From Mycobacterium dioxanotrophicus (lineage in GTDB: Bacteria; Actinomycetota; Actinomycetes; Mycobacteriales; Mycobacteriaceae), in NCBI RefSeq assembly GCF_002157835.1, contig NZ_CP020809.1, positions 4,092,001 through 4,156,000 on the forward strand: DNA of 64,000 bases. The letters run 5' to 3'. The translations under genes and the position numbers were made by a program. Shown here in pieces: positions 35,582 through 43,895 of this stretch (position 1 is the stretch's first letter; each line of letters begins with the position of its first letter). The notes beneath the pieces are model-generated. The model was not told the DNA's origin. It searched no databases and saw only the letters and a program-made list of their open reading frames with translations.

Positions 35582-35907
35582 GCCCGCACTGTCTCCGATG
35601 CGGACATGACACGGCGCACGTGGCGCGAGTCAGCAAAAACTTAGCTATCACGCAGGTAGAGAACTTCGACTGTGTGCGTTCATGTCCAGTGCCGCACTGC
35701 CAGGTTCCGCAAACGGTGCGTTCACACCACCGCTCGCGCATCGCCCGCCGCGGGCGTGCAGCTGGTCGCATGTTGAGTGCCGTGGCCCGCTCGCTCTCTC
35801 CTAGGGGCCATGCTCCAAAGACCCAGCGCTCCCGGCAACGCCTGTTCTCGCCAACATGTCACGTCCCTACGCTGTTACGGTAGCCGCCACGGGTGGTTTT
35901 GCCATAA

Positions 35908-35922
35908 TCTCCACGTTAGAGA
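35908..35922 (+). promoter_or_regulatory. TCTCTA-NNN-TAGAGA palindrome, site 5
   Basis: TCTCCACGTTAGAGA, 36 bases before the second XRE gene. Mirrors the site before the first XRE gene. Confidence 0.7.
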
Positions 35923-35958
35923 CGTGAACGCGCCTCGGTTAAAGCGGAAGGACGCACT

Positions 35959-36462
35959 ATGCCTATCCACCCCCAGCGCACCTACGACCTGACCGACGAG
36001 GCAGTGGGAGCGGTGCTGCGTCAGGCACGCGTAGCAGTGGGGATGGATCTCGATGCCGGCGCCGAGGCATCCAACGTCAATCGCGCAGTCCTCTCGCGGA
36101 TCGAGATCGGTGACCGGCCATGCCGTGTTCCAGAACTCGACGCCCTATCCCGGGCCTACGACATCCCCTCGCACATCATGATGCAGGCGATCTCCGGCGA
36201 TGACCGGGCGATGGCCCGTGTCCGGCGCGCACGCAGACAGGCTCCGGAATCGGTCCCGGCCAACACCTCTCCTCGAGGTGCGAAGAAAGCTCCTACCAAG
36301 AAAGTCGCGGCCGCCACCGTGAAGAAGTCTGCGCCAGTCAAAGTCGCTAAAGCCCCCGCCAAAAAGGCTGCCGCGACCGCGAAGAAAGCCACGCCCGCCA
36401 AAGCCCCGCGCAAAGTTGCAGCCAAGAAGACAACACGGACGACCTCCTCTCGCACTCGCTAA
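35959..36462 (+). CDS. XRE regulator with histone-H1-like tail
   Basis: 167 residues; ATG at 35959. Residues 15-75 are a helix-turn-helix (VLRQARVAVGMDLDAG, VNRAVLSRIEIGDRPCR) closely related to the 32452 protein. Residues about 100-167 are almost only Lys, Ala, Pro and Thr with (A)KK steps, like histone H1 and mycobacterial HupB tails. The mixture suggests a specific DNA-binding head with a non-specific DNA-compacting tail. It has palindrome site 5 in its promoter. Confidence 0.88.
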   Translation: MPIHPQRTYDLTDEAVGAVLRQARVAVGMDLDAGAEASNVNRAVLSRIEIGDRPCRVPELDALSRAYDIPSHIMMQAISGDDRAMARVRRARRQAPESVPANTSPRGAKKAPTKKVAAATVKKSAPVKVAKAPAKKAAATAKKATPAKAPRKVAAKKTTRTTSSRTR

Positions 36463-36614
36463 TTCGATACTCCCCCGACACGTCTTCCGCCGGCGCAATC
36501 GCGCCTCACACGCGGTTTCACTGCGCCGACCGCAAGTCTGCGGAACATCCGCTTCGCGGATAGGCCAAAGTCGGCAGTGTGCGCGAATTGTGCACAGTGA
36601 AAGGGGAAGAGCCC

Positions 36615-36791
36615 GTGGACGATCGACAAGCTGAGCAGTTGGGCCGGGACGCTTTCGCCGCGGGTCGCCCGGCGGCCGCGGCTCTGGATCCCGCCATCAT
36701 GGCCGAGGTCTCCGACGCCGCAGTCGGTGAGAAAACGCACCTGTTGGCAGCTTTCAGTCGGGGCTGGAACGCCGCCAACGCCGAGTCCTGA
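36615..36791 (+). CDS. Small hypothetical protein, Rmf-like pattern
   Basis: 58 residues; GTG at 36615 after AAAGGGGAAGAG. Contains QLGRDAFAAGRPAAAALDPAI... and ends FSRGWNAANAES. The A-rGRxA..G and GWNAA steps resemble short ribosome-modulation-like proteins of phages. Not a firm call. Confidence 0.55.
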   Translation: MDDRQAEQLGRDAFAAGRPAAAALDPAIMAEVSDAAVGEKTHLLAAFSRGWNAANAES

Positions 36792-36913
36792 TCGTGCCCC
36801 GCACTCGCCACGCGCGGCTGGGGTGCGTCGAGACATCAGGGCAGCATGTCCCCCCGACCGCTCCCCCGGCGTGGCGCGGGTTGCGTTGCGGTGATTCCCA
36901 CTGTCGATCCTAT

Positions 36914-36928
36914 TCTCCACTTTAGCGA
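36914..36928 (+). promoter_or_regulatory. TCTCTA-NNN-TAGAGA palindrome, site 6
   Basis: TCTCCACTTTAGCGA with one arm mismatched; 57 bases before the 36986 gene. Confidence 0.6.
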
Positions 36929-36985
36929 CAGAGACCAGCTCTCTTCCGAACGAGAGCGAGACAGCGGTGTGTGAAGGAGGAGGCG

Positions 36986-37714
36986 GTGAGTGCGAAGGTT
37001 TCCCCGGACGCCCACATCGGGTTCGGCGGCGATGGGCACCCGGACACAGAGTGGTTGGGATGCCACGAGACGGCAGCGAGAACGCGAGGCCAGAGCCTTC
37101 AGGCCGACGCGTTCGCCTGGCCGATTGCCGAGTTCAACCGTCACGTAGTTCTGTTGCCGGACATCGTCGGCGATTCAGACCCGGCCGCCGGCTTTACTCG
37201 CCTGTGTGCGCGAGCCGGCAGTTACCGACTCTTCGAATTCGCAGCCGCGCTGGAGGAACGACGCACCGCGAGAATCGCCCAGGAGCAGTGGCGCGCCGCC
37301 TTCGACCAGGGTGGCGCAGACGCGGCTCGCGCACCCGAACATGACCACCCGACATACGAAGCGGTGGCGAAGGACGAGATCCACGCCTGCATCGGCAACT
37401 TCCTCGCCGTGATCGGGTACGCCGCCGAGTTTGAGGCATCAGCGCCGCTCTCCCGGTGGATCGACACTGTCCCCGGCGACATCCCCGACACGTTGCGTGT
37501 CTTCGTCGACGCATACCTGTCCGTGTCGCGGTCAAGTACCGGCCTCCCCTCCCGTGACGAGGCGCGGCGGCGGTACTCACGGGAGCTATCGAACATGTAC
37601 GGAGCATCTGCCGGCGACTTCGAAGCCGCCGCGGGGCGTGTGCACGCCTGGCACGTGATGCTCTTCGAAGTCGGGGCGATGAGGATGTCATCCGGGGGTC
37701 CGGCGGCGCAGTGA
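36986..37714 (+). CDS. Hypothetical protein
   Basis: 242 residues from GTG at 36986, three bases after AAGGAGGAG; an upstream GTG at 36971 has no ribosome site. Largely helical with repeated RFAAALEERRTARI and WFARSPL-type segments. The middle has a His/Asp cluster (HDHPTYEAV). No family recognised. Stop is coupled to a 24-codon frame. Confidence 0.75.
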   Translation: MSAKVSPDAHIGFGGDGHPDTEWLGCHETAARTRGQSLQADAFAWPIAEFNRHVVLLPDIVGDSDPAAGFTRLCARAGSYRLFEFAAALEERRTARIAQEQWRAAFDQGGADAARAPEHDHPTYEAVAKDEIHACIGNFLAVIGYAAEFEASAPLSRWIDTVPGDIPDTLRVFVDAYLSVSRSSTGLPSRDEARRRYSRELSNMYGASAGDFEAAAGRVHAWHVMLFEVGAMRMSSGGPAAQ

Positions 37715-37785
37715 AGGCCATCAGCATTTTCGACGTAACCGAAGACATGCTCCCGATCCACGCTTCCGTATCGGCCGGTGACTGA
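37711..37785 (+). CDS. Possible micro-protein, 24 residues
   Basis: GTG overlaps previous stop (GTGA) and its end overlaps the next GTG. Sequence MKAISIFDVTEDMLPI looks protein-like. Confidence 0.4.
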   Translation: MKAISIFDVTEDMLPIHASVSAGD

Positions 37786-38014
37786 CGATGATCAGCTTTT
37801 CCTGGAGCTTCTCGCACTCGACCCGCCCAGCCCGCCACGCCGGCCATCGGAGGCCCGAGCCGGTAACCGCCGCGATTCATACGGGATCTCTGACGCGGAG
37901 CACAGCGTACGACGGCTGTGTTCGCGGTGCGGTATCCATTTCAGCCTCTGCCCACACGCAGGTTTCGGTGTCTGCGTCGACTGCGCTGAGGTTGAACTTA
38001 GCCTCACGGCGTGA
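37778..38014 (+). CDS. Small zinc-ribbon protein
   Basis: 78 residues, GTG start. C-terminal LCSRCGIHFSLCPHAGFGVCVDCAEV forms a zinc ribbon of five cysteines and one histidine. Gene ends in TGACGTAATC like three leftward genes around 17.2-17.9 kb. Function unknown. Confidence 0.7.
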   Translation: MTDDDQLFLELLALDPPSPPRRPSEARAGNRRDSYGISDAEHSVRRLCSRCGIHFSLCPHAGFGVCVDCAEVELSLTA

Positions 38015-38091
38015 CGTAATCCTTGTTCGGGGCGGTCATGCGCCTCGGCGTGGCGCACGGTTTCGGTTGCAGTGCACGAACTCCTAGATAC

Positions 38092-38106
38092 TCTCTTTTT
38101 TAGAGA
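38092..38106 (+). promoter_or_regulatory. TCTCTA-NNN-TAGAGA palindrome, site 7
   Basis: TCTCTTTTTTAGAGA, 24 bases before the UvrD-like helicase. Right arm perfect. Confidence 0.7.
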
Positions 38107-38130
38107 TTTCGTTGAGCAAGGAGAGTCGTT

Positions 38131-39723
38131 GTGCCCGTTCCGTTCGTCCCCTCCGCCGAGCAGCAGGCCGTGATCGATGCGTATCTCCGTGGTGAAGACC
38201 TCGCCGTACAAGCACTGGCGGGAACCGGAAAGTCGAGCACCCTGGCCTTGATCGCACAGGCTCAGCGGGATCATCGGCCCGGTGCCACAGCCTGGTACAT
38301 CACGTTCAATCGACGCAACGCGGACGAGGTGCAGGCCACATTCTCCGAGTACGGGCTCACCAACGCACGTGCCTCCACCGCGCACTCACTGGCCAACCGC
38401 ACCTGCCGGGCGACCCCGGCGCTGCGGCACTGGGTGGAGCGGCTCAATAAGCACTCTCTTCGCATGGCCGAGGAGATGCGCCTGCTCGGTGTCCCCCGCG
38501 CCGCACGGTGTCTTGACGCCGTATTGAAGCTGGAGCCCGGCACCGGAAAGTGCGTAGGGGTTATCGTGCCGTCCCGGGATCCGAGATTCTCGTTGCAACG
38601 TCGGTTTCTGACACTGACGCGCAAGACGGTGGAGAAGTTCTGTCAGTCCGCAGAACCCGAGATTGACTGGATGCATGTGCCGTCCCTGGCAGGGATGCCG
38701 AAAGAGATGCGGCCGATCGTGCGCCGGGAGCTGGTTGCATGCGCACGACGCATGTGGGACGAACTGTCGGATCCCGACAGCGCTCTGGGAACGAGCCACC
38801 AGCACTATCTGAAAGCGTGGGCGTTGAGTGCACCGATCATCGGCAGCCCCGGCGACGTGCTGCTCTACGACGAAGCCCAAGACGCAAATCCCGTACTGGC
38901 TCAAGTCGTCATGGCCCAGCAGGGCCGGGTACAGCTGGCCCTGGTAGGCGATGAGAATCAACAGATCTACACGTTCACTGGAAGCGTCGACGCCATGCAG
39001 GACTTCGTGATGCGGCCCGGAGTCCGGGCCTTGCCGCTCACAGAGTGCCGTCGTTTCGGCCCCGCCATCGCCGCGGAGGCCAATAAGGTTCTCGACCTGC
39101 TTGACCCTGCCCGAACTGGAATCCGCCTCGTCGGGATTGGGCCGGAGGGTGGGCAGGTGCACCACCAATACAGTGACAGCGATACCCACGCCGTCACCGC
39201 AGTGGTGTGCCGCACCAACGCCCGCGTGATCGAGCACATCATGCTTCAGCTCGCAGCCGGCCGTCGCGTGCACTCAACGATCGACATCGTCGCGCTGGAG
39301 CGACTGGCCCGGGATGTTGAACTCGTAGAAGACGGTAGAGCCGAAGAAGCGAAAGACACTGTGCTGCAGGGGTTCACCGACCTAGTGCTTTGGAACTACT
39401 GGCTCGATGAGGAGGATCCCGAAAACGAGGAGCTGCGAGACCAGGTGCTGGCAGTTCTCAAGTACGGGGTATCCGCGATCAAAACACTGGCTCAGGCTCT
39501 GGTGGGGGACCCTTCAGGCGCCGACGTCACCGTCTCCACTGTGCATAAAGCCAAGGGTGGAACCTGGGATCGTGTCTTGGTCGATATGGGCGACGTTCCG
39601 ATCGATGACGACGATGACGAGCAGCTGCGCCTGTTGTATGTGGCCCTGACCCGGGCGCGCCATCAGGTTCTGTGGGCCCCGCCGGAACCTAAGAACGGCG
39701 CCTATGGGCGTCCCGCAGCGTAG
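38131..39723 (+). CDS. UvrD/Rep-family SF1 helicase
   Basis: 530 residues, GTG start after AAGGAG. Motif I LAGTGKSST (residues 29-37), II LLYDEAQDANP, III LALVGDENQQIYTFTGS, V TVSTVHKAKG and VI LLYVALTRAR are complete. It is shorter than bacterial UvrD (about 720), lacking parts of the accessory subdomains. The layout recalls FBH1-like viral and plasmid helicases. It would unwind DNA in replication or repair; it has its own regulated promoter. Confidence 0.92.
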   Translation: MPVPFVPSAEQQAVIDAYLRGEDLAVQALAGTGKSSTLALIAQAQRDHRPGATAWYITFNRRNADEVQATFSEYGLTNARASTAHSLANRTCRATPALRHWVERLNKHSLRMAEEMRLLGVPRAARCLDAVLKLEPGTGKCVGVIVPSRDPRFSLQRRFLTLTRKTVEKFCQSAEPEIDWMHVPSLAGMPKEMRPIVRRELVACARRMWDELSDPDSALGTSHQHYLKAWALSAPIIGSPGDVLLYDEAQDANPVLAQVVMAQQGRVQLALVGDENQQIYTFTGSVDAMQDFVMRPGVRALPLTECRRFGPAIAAEANKVLDLLDPARTGIRLVGIGPEGGQVHHQYSDSDTHAVTAVVCRTNARVIEHIMLQLAAGRRVHSTIDIVALERLARDVELVEDGRAEEAKDTVLQGFTDLVLWNYWLDEEDPENEELRDQVLAVLKYGVSAIKTLAQALVGDPSGADVTVSTVHKAKGGTWDRVLVDMGDVPIDDDDDEQLRLLYVALTRARHQVLWAPPEPKNGAYGRPAA

Positions 39724-39895
39724 ATCTACCGCGACACGCTGACGAACCCGGCCTCGGGCCGGGTCACAGCGGTGGGAGCCTGCTCCGGGTCGCCGCCGGC
39801 CAAAATGGTGCAGGAGACGCAGCGTGACCCAGCGGCCCCGGACGACCCCTCCTTCGGCGTGTTGTAGCGCGAGATCTTGCACACATGCAGTTGGA

Positions 39896-39910
39896 TCTCT
39901 AAAATAGCAA
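39896..39910 (+). promoter_or_regulatory. TCTCTA-NNN-TAGAGA palindrome, site 8
   Basis: TCTCTAAAATAGCAA, with the right arm decayed; ends six bases before the tmRNA 5' end. TAAAAT at 39900-39905 can be the -10 of the tmRNA promoter. Confidence 0.65.
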
Positions 39911-39915
39911 TCCTC

Positions 39916-40339
39916 GGGGCTGACAGGTTTCGACAGCCAGAAGAGACAACTGAACAGCGTGCCAGTGAATGGCTCTCGACCACTGCGAGCGTCGGAGCCG
40001 AAAGATAATCGCGAACGACAACGATTCGCTCGTGTCTGACGCCGATCTCGCTGAGATCGAGGCCTTCGCCAACGGCGACGTCCTCGTCTGCGCCTGACCG
40101 GTGGGACACTGGGACGGACCCGGGAGACCTCCGACGCTCCCCCGCTCCTTCAAAAACAAGATTCGGATGGCGACAGCACGGGGTTCCCGCTCCAACGCTG
40201 CGTGAGATACCAAGCGGGAAACCGGGTCTAGCGCAAGGGTGTTCCCGCCCAAGCGCTCCGGATGACAAAACGGGAACTACGCACGTAGAACGCAGCTGAC
40301 GACGCTGACTGGAATCCGGTTCAAATCCGGACAGCTCCA
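39916..40339 (+). ncRNA. ssrA: tmRNA (phage type)
   Basis: Starts GGGGCTGACAGGTTTCGACAG and ends with TTCAAATCC and CAGCTCC A, whose acceptor stem pairs GGGGCTG with CAGCTCC; no encoded CCA. The tag frame begins at GCG 40011 and runs 28 codons to TGA at 40095: starts ANDNDSLVSDAD and ends NGDVLVCA. Length and sequence differ from the host-type tag ending in ALAA and recall actinophage tmRNA tags. tmRNA frees stalled ribosomes. Confidence 0.9.
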
Positions 40340-40344
40340 CTTTT

Positions 40345-40388
40345 GATCGGGGACCGACGATCTGACGCAAAGGTCGCGGTCCCCGATC
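40345..40388 (+). terminator. tmRNA terminator 1
   Basis: Perfect 12-base stem GATCGGGGACCG with its complement, five bases after the tmRNA end. Confidence 0.85.
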
Positions 40389-40417
40389 CCGCACCCCAAA
40401 CCCTTATCGGGGTGCGG
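40389..40417 (+). terminator. tmRNA terminator 2
   Basis: Nine-base stem CCGCACCCC with GGGGTGCGG directly after the first hairpin, a tandem design. Confidence 0.7.
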
Positions 40418-40444
40418 ATTTCCTCGACCACACCAGGAATCGGC

Positions 40445-41281
40445 ATGCATCACTACCTGTATCTGGGCACGCACGAGACGTCGTGGCTCAGCAAGGCTGG
40501 TGTGCCGCTGTTCATCTCACACCGGCGCCTGGAACGCATACGCACTTCGATCCCGGTGGCGGCCGCACCGTGGGCGCTGGACTCCGGTGGCTTCAGCGAG
40601 ATCAGCCTCTACGGCGGGTGGCGGACCACGCCGGCCGCGTATGTCGACGCAGTGGTGCGTTACGACACCGAGATCGGAAAACTGGAATGGGCCGCTATCC
40701 AGGACTGGATGTGTGAGCCGGACATGTTGGCACGTACCGGTTTAACTGTCTTGGAACACCAGAAGCGCACCGTTGGCAGCTACCTGGAGTTGGCAGCGCT
40801 GTGGGCCCAGGCCAGTGACACGGAGCTGGTGTACATGCCGGTACTGCAGGGGTACCGGGTCGAGGAATATCTGCAATGCATGGACATGTACGCCGATGCC
40901 GGGGTTGACCTCGGCGTTACGCCACTGGTCGGCGTCGGCAGCGTGTGCCGGCGGCAACACACCGACGAGATCCGTGCAGTCTTCGAGGCCATTCTGGAGC
41001 GCGATCCCGGCCTGCCTGTTCATGGTTTCGGGGTGAAGCTACAGGGCTTGCGGGAGTACGGAAACCTTCTGGCGACTGCCGATTCGATGGCGTGGAGCTT
41101 CAACGCGCGAAAGAACCCACCGCTTCCCGGCTGCTCGCACCGGTCCTGTAGTAACTGCATCAAGTGGGCTTTGCAGTGGCGCCGCAAGATCGCCACATGC
41201 GATCGGTTCAGTTCCTTCTGGGGCCGACGCTGCGACTGCTCACGCTGCGCCCCAGAAGCTTTCGCTCCGTCCGCCGCGTAG
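40445..41281 (+). CDS. DpdA/TGT-family deazapurine transferase-like protein
   Basis: 278 residues; ATG at 40445 after AGGAA. ALDSGGFSEISLYGGW gives the DSGGF active-site motif (catalytic Asp) of tRNA-guanine transglycosylase (TGT) relatives, followed by AIQDWMCEP, VYMPVLQGY, GVGSVCRRQ and HGFGVKLQG. The C-terminal zinc site is CSHRSCSNC plus a later cysteine-rich end. The closest relatives I know are the DpdA proteins that insert 7-deazaguanines into phage and island DNA. No queC/D/E or folE genes are in the window, so precursor supply is unclear. Confidence 0.75.
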   Translation: MHHYLYLGTHETSWLSKAGVPLFISHRRLERIRTSIPVAAAPWALDSGGFSEISLYGGWRTTPAAYVDAVVRYDTEIGKLEWAAIQDWMCEPDMLARTGLTVLEHQKRTVGSYLELAALWAQASDTELVYMPVLQGYRVEEYLQCMDMYADAGVDLGVTPLVGVGSVCRRQHTDEIRAVFEAILERDPGLPVHGFGVKLQGLREYGNLLATADSMAWSFNARKNPPLPGCSHRSCSNCIKWALQWRRKIATCDRFSSFWGRRCDCSRCAPEAFAPSAA

Positions 41282-41371
41282 CGGTCCCGGCCGCGCCGCC
41301 GGCTGGCCACCAGCTCCGCTGCGGCAATGATGCAGTAGCCATATCGTCAAGCACCGCGGATCGGAGCCTCA

Positions 41372-41630
41372 GTGAACCAGCGCATCGAAGGCCACTCGCT
41401 CATCGGGACAAAGCACGTCTACCGCGCCGACCTGCCGCCCTATGACGCGGCCGCCGATACAGAGCCCGGCGTGATCGTTCTCGGAAACGGGGCACCATGT
41501 CGAGGTCCTGGCAGTGTTCAAGAACTGGAACGCTGTCACCGGCCTGGACATGTTCGCGGTGCACTGCGACGAGACCGGGCAGAGCACGCACGTGACGCCT
41601 GCCGATCTCGGCTTGCCGCCTCTGGACTGA
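41372..41630 (+). pseudogene. Hypothetical gene split by a frameshift
   Basis: GTG at 41372 opens MNQRIEGHSLIGTKHVYRAD. After about 35-40 codons coding continues in another frame as HHVEVLAVFKNWNAVTGLDM up to TGA at 41628. A one-base indel around 41480-41500 joins the frames. Either a pseudogene or a sequence error; the function is unknown. Confidence 0.55.
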
Positions 41631-41651
41631 CCTCTACTTTCGCAACCGGCG

Positions 41652-41675
41652 GGAACCCGGCATATGCCGGGTTCC
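41652..41675. terminator. Bidirectional perfect palindrome terminator
   Basis: 24-base perfect palindrome GGAACCCGGCAT + complement between convergent genes. Confidence 0.8.
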
Positions 41676-41678
41676 TGC

Positions 41679-41825
41679 TCATGCCTCGGACTCATCGACC
41701 GCGATGATCGTTGGTTTGACGCCATGTCGGGTCATGAGCTGCCGTATTTCGTTTCTGAACGCTGAACCGTCCAACTGCGGCTGACTGCCTTCGACGTAGA
41801 CGGTGACTGTCGTGAATCTGCCCAT
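41679..41825 (-). CDS. Small hypothetical protein, 48 residues
   Basis: ATG at 41825 after AAAGGG; begins MGRFTTVTVYVEGSQPQLDG with a beta strand, ends with a strand IIAVDESEA. Function unknown. Confidence 0.65.
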   Translation of the reverse strand: MGRFTTVTVYVEGSQPQLDGSAFRNEIRQLMTRHGVKPTIIAVDESEA

Positions 41826-41850
41826 GAGGTTTGCCCTTTCAAAGAATCTT

Positions 41851-42180
41851 TCAGATGGGGTGGACCGCGCTGTACCAGCCGGTGCAGCCTTCGACGAACA
41901 GCCCGAGCGGGCGTAACCGCGTCTGCAGCTGGTCATGGAGCGCGTACTGCTCGTAGTCGAGATTGAATGCACCGGCATGATCGCCGCCATCGTGGGTGAT
42001 GATTAGCAGTGAACCCAGTCCGTACAACTCGCCGCGATCCAGCCACTGCTGCGGCGAGTAGAATTTGCCTCCCCCACCGTGATTGGTGATGTTCTTCTCG
42101 GTGAAGAAGTCTCGGATCGTCTCGGCGGCTTTGCGGCCGTCAGCGCTCAGGTCCTCGGGGATGGGCCAGTCGTTGCTCAT
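41851..42180 (-). CDS. Hypothetical protein (actinophage-type)
   Basis: 109 residues from ATG at 42180 (MSNDWPIPEDL). Includes FTEKNITNHGGGGKFYSPQQWLDRGE and LLIITHDGGDHAGAFNLDYEQYALHDQL and ends GWYSAVHPI. The pattern resembles small conserved proteins of actinophages. No catalytic motif visible. Confidence 0.75.
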   Translation of the reverse strand: MSNDWPIPEDLSADGRKAAETIRDFFTEKNITNHGGGGKFYSPQQWLDRGELYGLGSLLIITHDGGDHAGAFNLDYEQYALHDQLQTRLRPLGLFVEGCTGWYSAVHPI

Positions 42181-42243
42181 GGGAAGATCCTCGCCAACGA
42201 GTCTGGGAAGTCCGTCACGCGACGCGATCGGATGCACTGCCTT

Positions 42244-42495
42244 TCAGGCCGGCTTACCTTGGAAGCGCGTAGCGACCCGGTCGCTGGACTGCAGCACGCC
42301 CCGGTCGCCGGGTCGTCGAATCACGTGGAACCACAGCGTTTTGTCGCCGGTGTTCTGGTTGGTCTCGTAGCCGGCTTCGGCCAGTGATATGTGGCCTCGC
42401 TCCAGATCGTTAGTCCATACCCGAAGGCCCTCGGTGATCAGGACACCGTCGGCGGTGCGGTCAGTTCCTGACAGTTCAGTGTTTCGTTCCATCAT
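42244..42495 (-). CDS. Small hypothetical protein
   Basis: 83 residues, starting MMERNTELSGTDRTADGVLITEGLRVWTNDLERG. Compact beta-rich with no known family. A weak ribosome site; the second ATG at 42492 is also possible. Confidence 0.6.
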   Translation of the reverse strand: MMERNTELSGTDRTADGVLITEGLRVWTNDLERGHISLAEAGYETNQNTGDKTLWFHVIRRPGDRGVLQSSDRVATRFQGKPA

Positions 42496-42606
42496 GTGCT
42501 GCAGCGTCACAGCTGCGGTTGCCCGAACTTCCCCGCGGCGCGGACGCGCGCCGCCCCCGTGCGTATTCGCTGGTTGATGTCGGTAGCGGGTGTTACCTTT
42601 TGATAC

Positions 42607-42873
42607 ATGACCGTGTGGGGCCGCGACTATCGCACAACGACCGGGATGCACGCCGCACCCTCGGCTGCGTTGTCATGCGCGGACACCAACATCGTCGGCC
42701 TCTGGTCGGTGGACGAGTTCCGTGGCTTCAGCCAGTCCAGGTGCTTCCGGCCATCACTGCGTCACCCTTCCGCCCTGTCAGTGGGCGTGTGCCCCGGCCG
42801 GAAGCTTGGGCCCGAAGAACAATCTCATAAATCTCTCAGCCTGGCTGTTTTCCCTGACAGAAACGTCGCTTGA
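42607..42873 (+). CDS. Possible leaderless small gene
   Basis: 88 codons from ATG at 42607. TGATAC lies directly upstream, so a leaderless transcript is possible. The start MTVWGRDYRTTTG looks plausible but the second half reads like non-coding DNA. Low support. Confidence 0.3.
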   Translation: MTVWGRDYRTTTGMHAAPSAALSCADTNIVGLWSVDEFRGFSQSRCFRPSLRHPSALSVGVCPGRKLGPEEQSHKSLSLAVFPDRNVA

Positions 42874-43257
42874 CGTCTCTGTAGCTAACTGCGCCCAAAT
42901 CCGCAGTCCCACAATCCATTTCAGCCGAAAATGGGCTGGACAACTCGCTTTTCGAGTAGCACCATTCTGGTCACTGGATACGTAAATCGCTCGCAGCGAT
43001 CACGGCTTCGGTCCGCACCACCCGGGGACACCCACGTGATGCACAGCAACTTGAGAACTCCACAGTGTGTGATGCACTGCCCCTCACCGGGACAGGCGAA
43101 CGCGCCGCCTCGGCGTCCGGGCTCTTTCGAGGGCATGTGACCGGTCAGCCAGACGATCGCGTTTCGCCCCCGTACCGGTGAACCCGGGGCAGTGGCTGGG
43201 CGCCGCCATGCGCCCAGCGGCCGCACAGGACCACGATCGCGTGGACTGTGCGGTCTT
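42874..43257. other. Gene-free stretch before the tRNA array
   Basis: About 380 bases; nothing recognised apart from the hairpin that follows. Confidence 0.5.
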
Positions 43258-43301
43258 CTGCAAGCGCGGAACGGGTCTTGAATACCGGTCCGCGCTTGCA
43301 G
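43258..43301. terminator. Long hairpin just before the first tRNA
   Basis: 13-base perfect stem CTGCAAGCGCGGA and its complement, with 18 bases in the loop; it ends four bases before tRNA-Lys. It could be a terminator or an RNase III type processing site. Confidence 0.7.
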
Positions 43302-43305
43302 ATTC

Positions 43306-43381
43306 GCGCCGCTAGCTCAGTCGGTAGAGCAGCTGACTCTTAATCAGCGGGCCGAAGGTTCGATCCCTTCGCGGCGCACCA
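43306..43381 (+). tRNA. tRNA-Lys(CTT)
   Basis: Cloverleaf with anticodon CTT, GGTTCGATCCC T-arm, acceptor pair GCGCCGC/GCGGCGC and encoded CCA. Confidence 0.95.
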
Positions 43382-43415
43382 CACGCGACCAGTCCCCGGC
43401 GCTGCCTGGGACACT

Positions 43416-43489
43416 GCGGATGTAGCTCAGCTGGCAGAGCGCCACCCTTCCAAGGTGGATGTCGCGGGGTTCGATGCCCGTCGTCCGCT
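43416..43489 (+). tRNA. tRNA-Gly(TCC)
   Basis: Anticodon TCC in CCTTCCAAGG; acceptor GCGGATG/CGTCCGC; no CCA. Confidence 0.9.
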
Positions 43490-43575
43490 CTGATGCGCGA
43501 GGGAACCCTCATCAGGTGCAGCACGTCGCATAACCGTGACGCTGCAGCACCCGCTCGGGCTCCCCTCAACGCCAG

Positions 43576-43657
43576 GCCCTCTGGCGGAACTGGAAGACGC
43601 ACCGGATTCAAAACCCGGTGCCCATTCGGGCGTGCGGGTTCGACTCCCGCGGGGGCT
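43576..43657 (+). tRNA. tRNA-Leu(CAA)
   Basis: Long variable arm, anticodon CAA; T-arm GCGGGTTCGACTCCCGC. Acceptor has some G-T pairs; no CCA. Confidence 0.85.
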
Positions 43658-43663
43658 ACCGAT

Positions 43664-43735
43664 TGCCTCGTGGTGTAACTGGCAGCACCGGCGATTTTGG
43701 TTCGCCCAGTTCAGGTTCGAACCCTGGCGAGGCAG
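43664..43735 (+). tRNA. tRNA-Gln(TTG)
   Basis: TGCCTCG/CGAGGCA acceptor, anticodon TTG in GATTTTGGTTC; no CCA. Confidence 0.92.
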
Positions 43736-43761
43736 CAGGTCGGCGGACCATAAACGCACCT

Positions 43762-43837
43762 TGCCCCGTGATGTAAACGGCAGCATGACTGATTCTGGTT
43801 CAGTTCAGCCTTGGTTCGAATCCAGGCGGGGCAGCCA
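43762..43837 (+). tRNA. tRNA-Gln(CTG)
   Basis: TGCCCCG/CGGGGCA acceptor, anticodon CTG; encoded CCA. Probably a duplication of the previous tRNA-Gln. Confidence 0.92.
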
Positions 43838-43895
43838 CTCTCGTCTGGTCGGCGTGTCGCATCTGGGCTGCTCACTTGTAGGCGGCGGCATCTAT

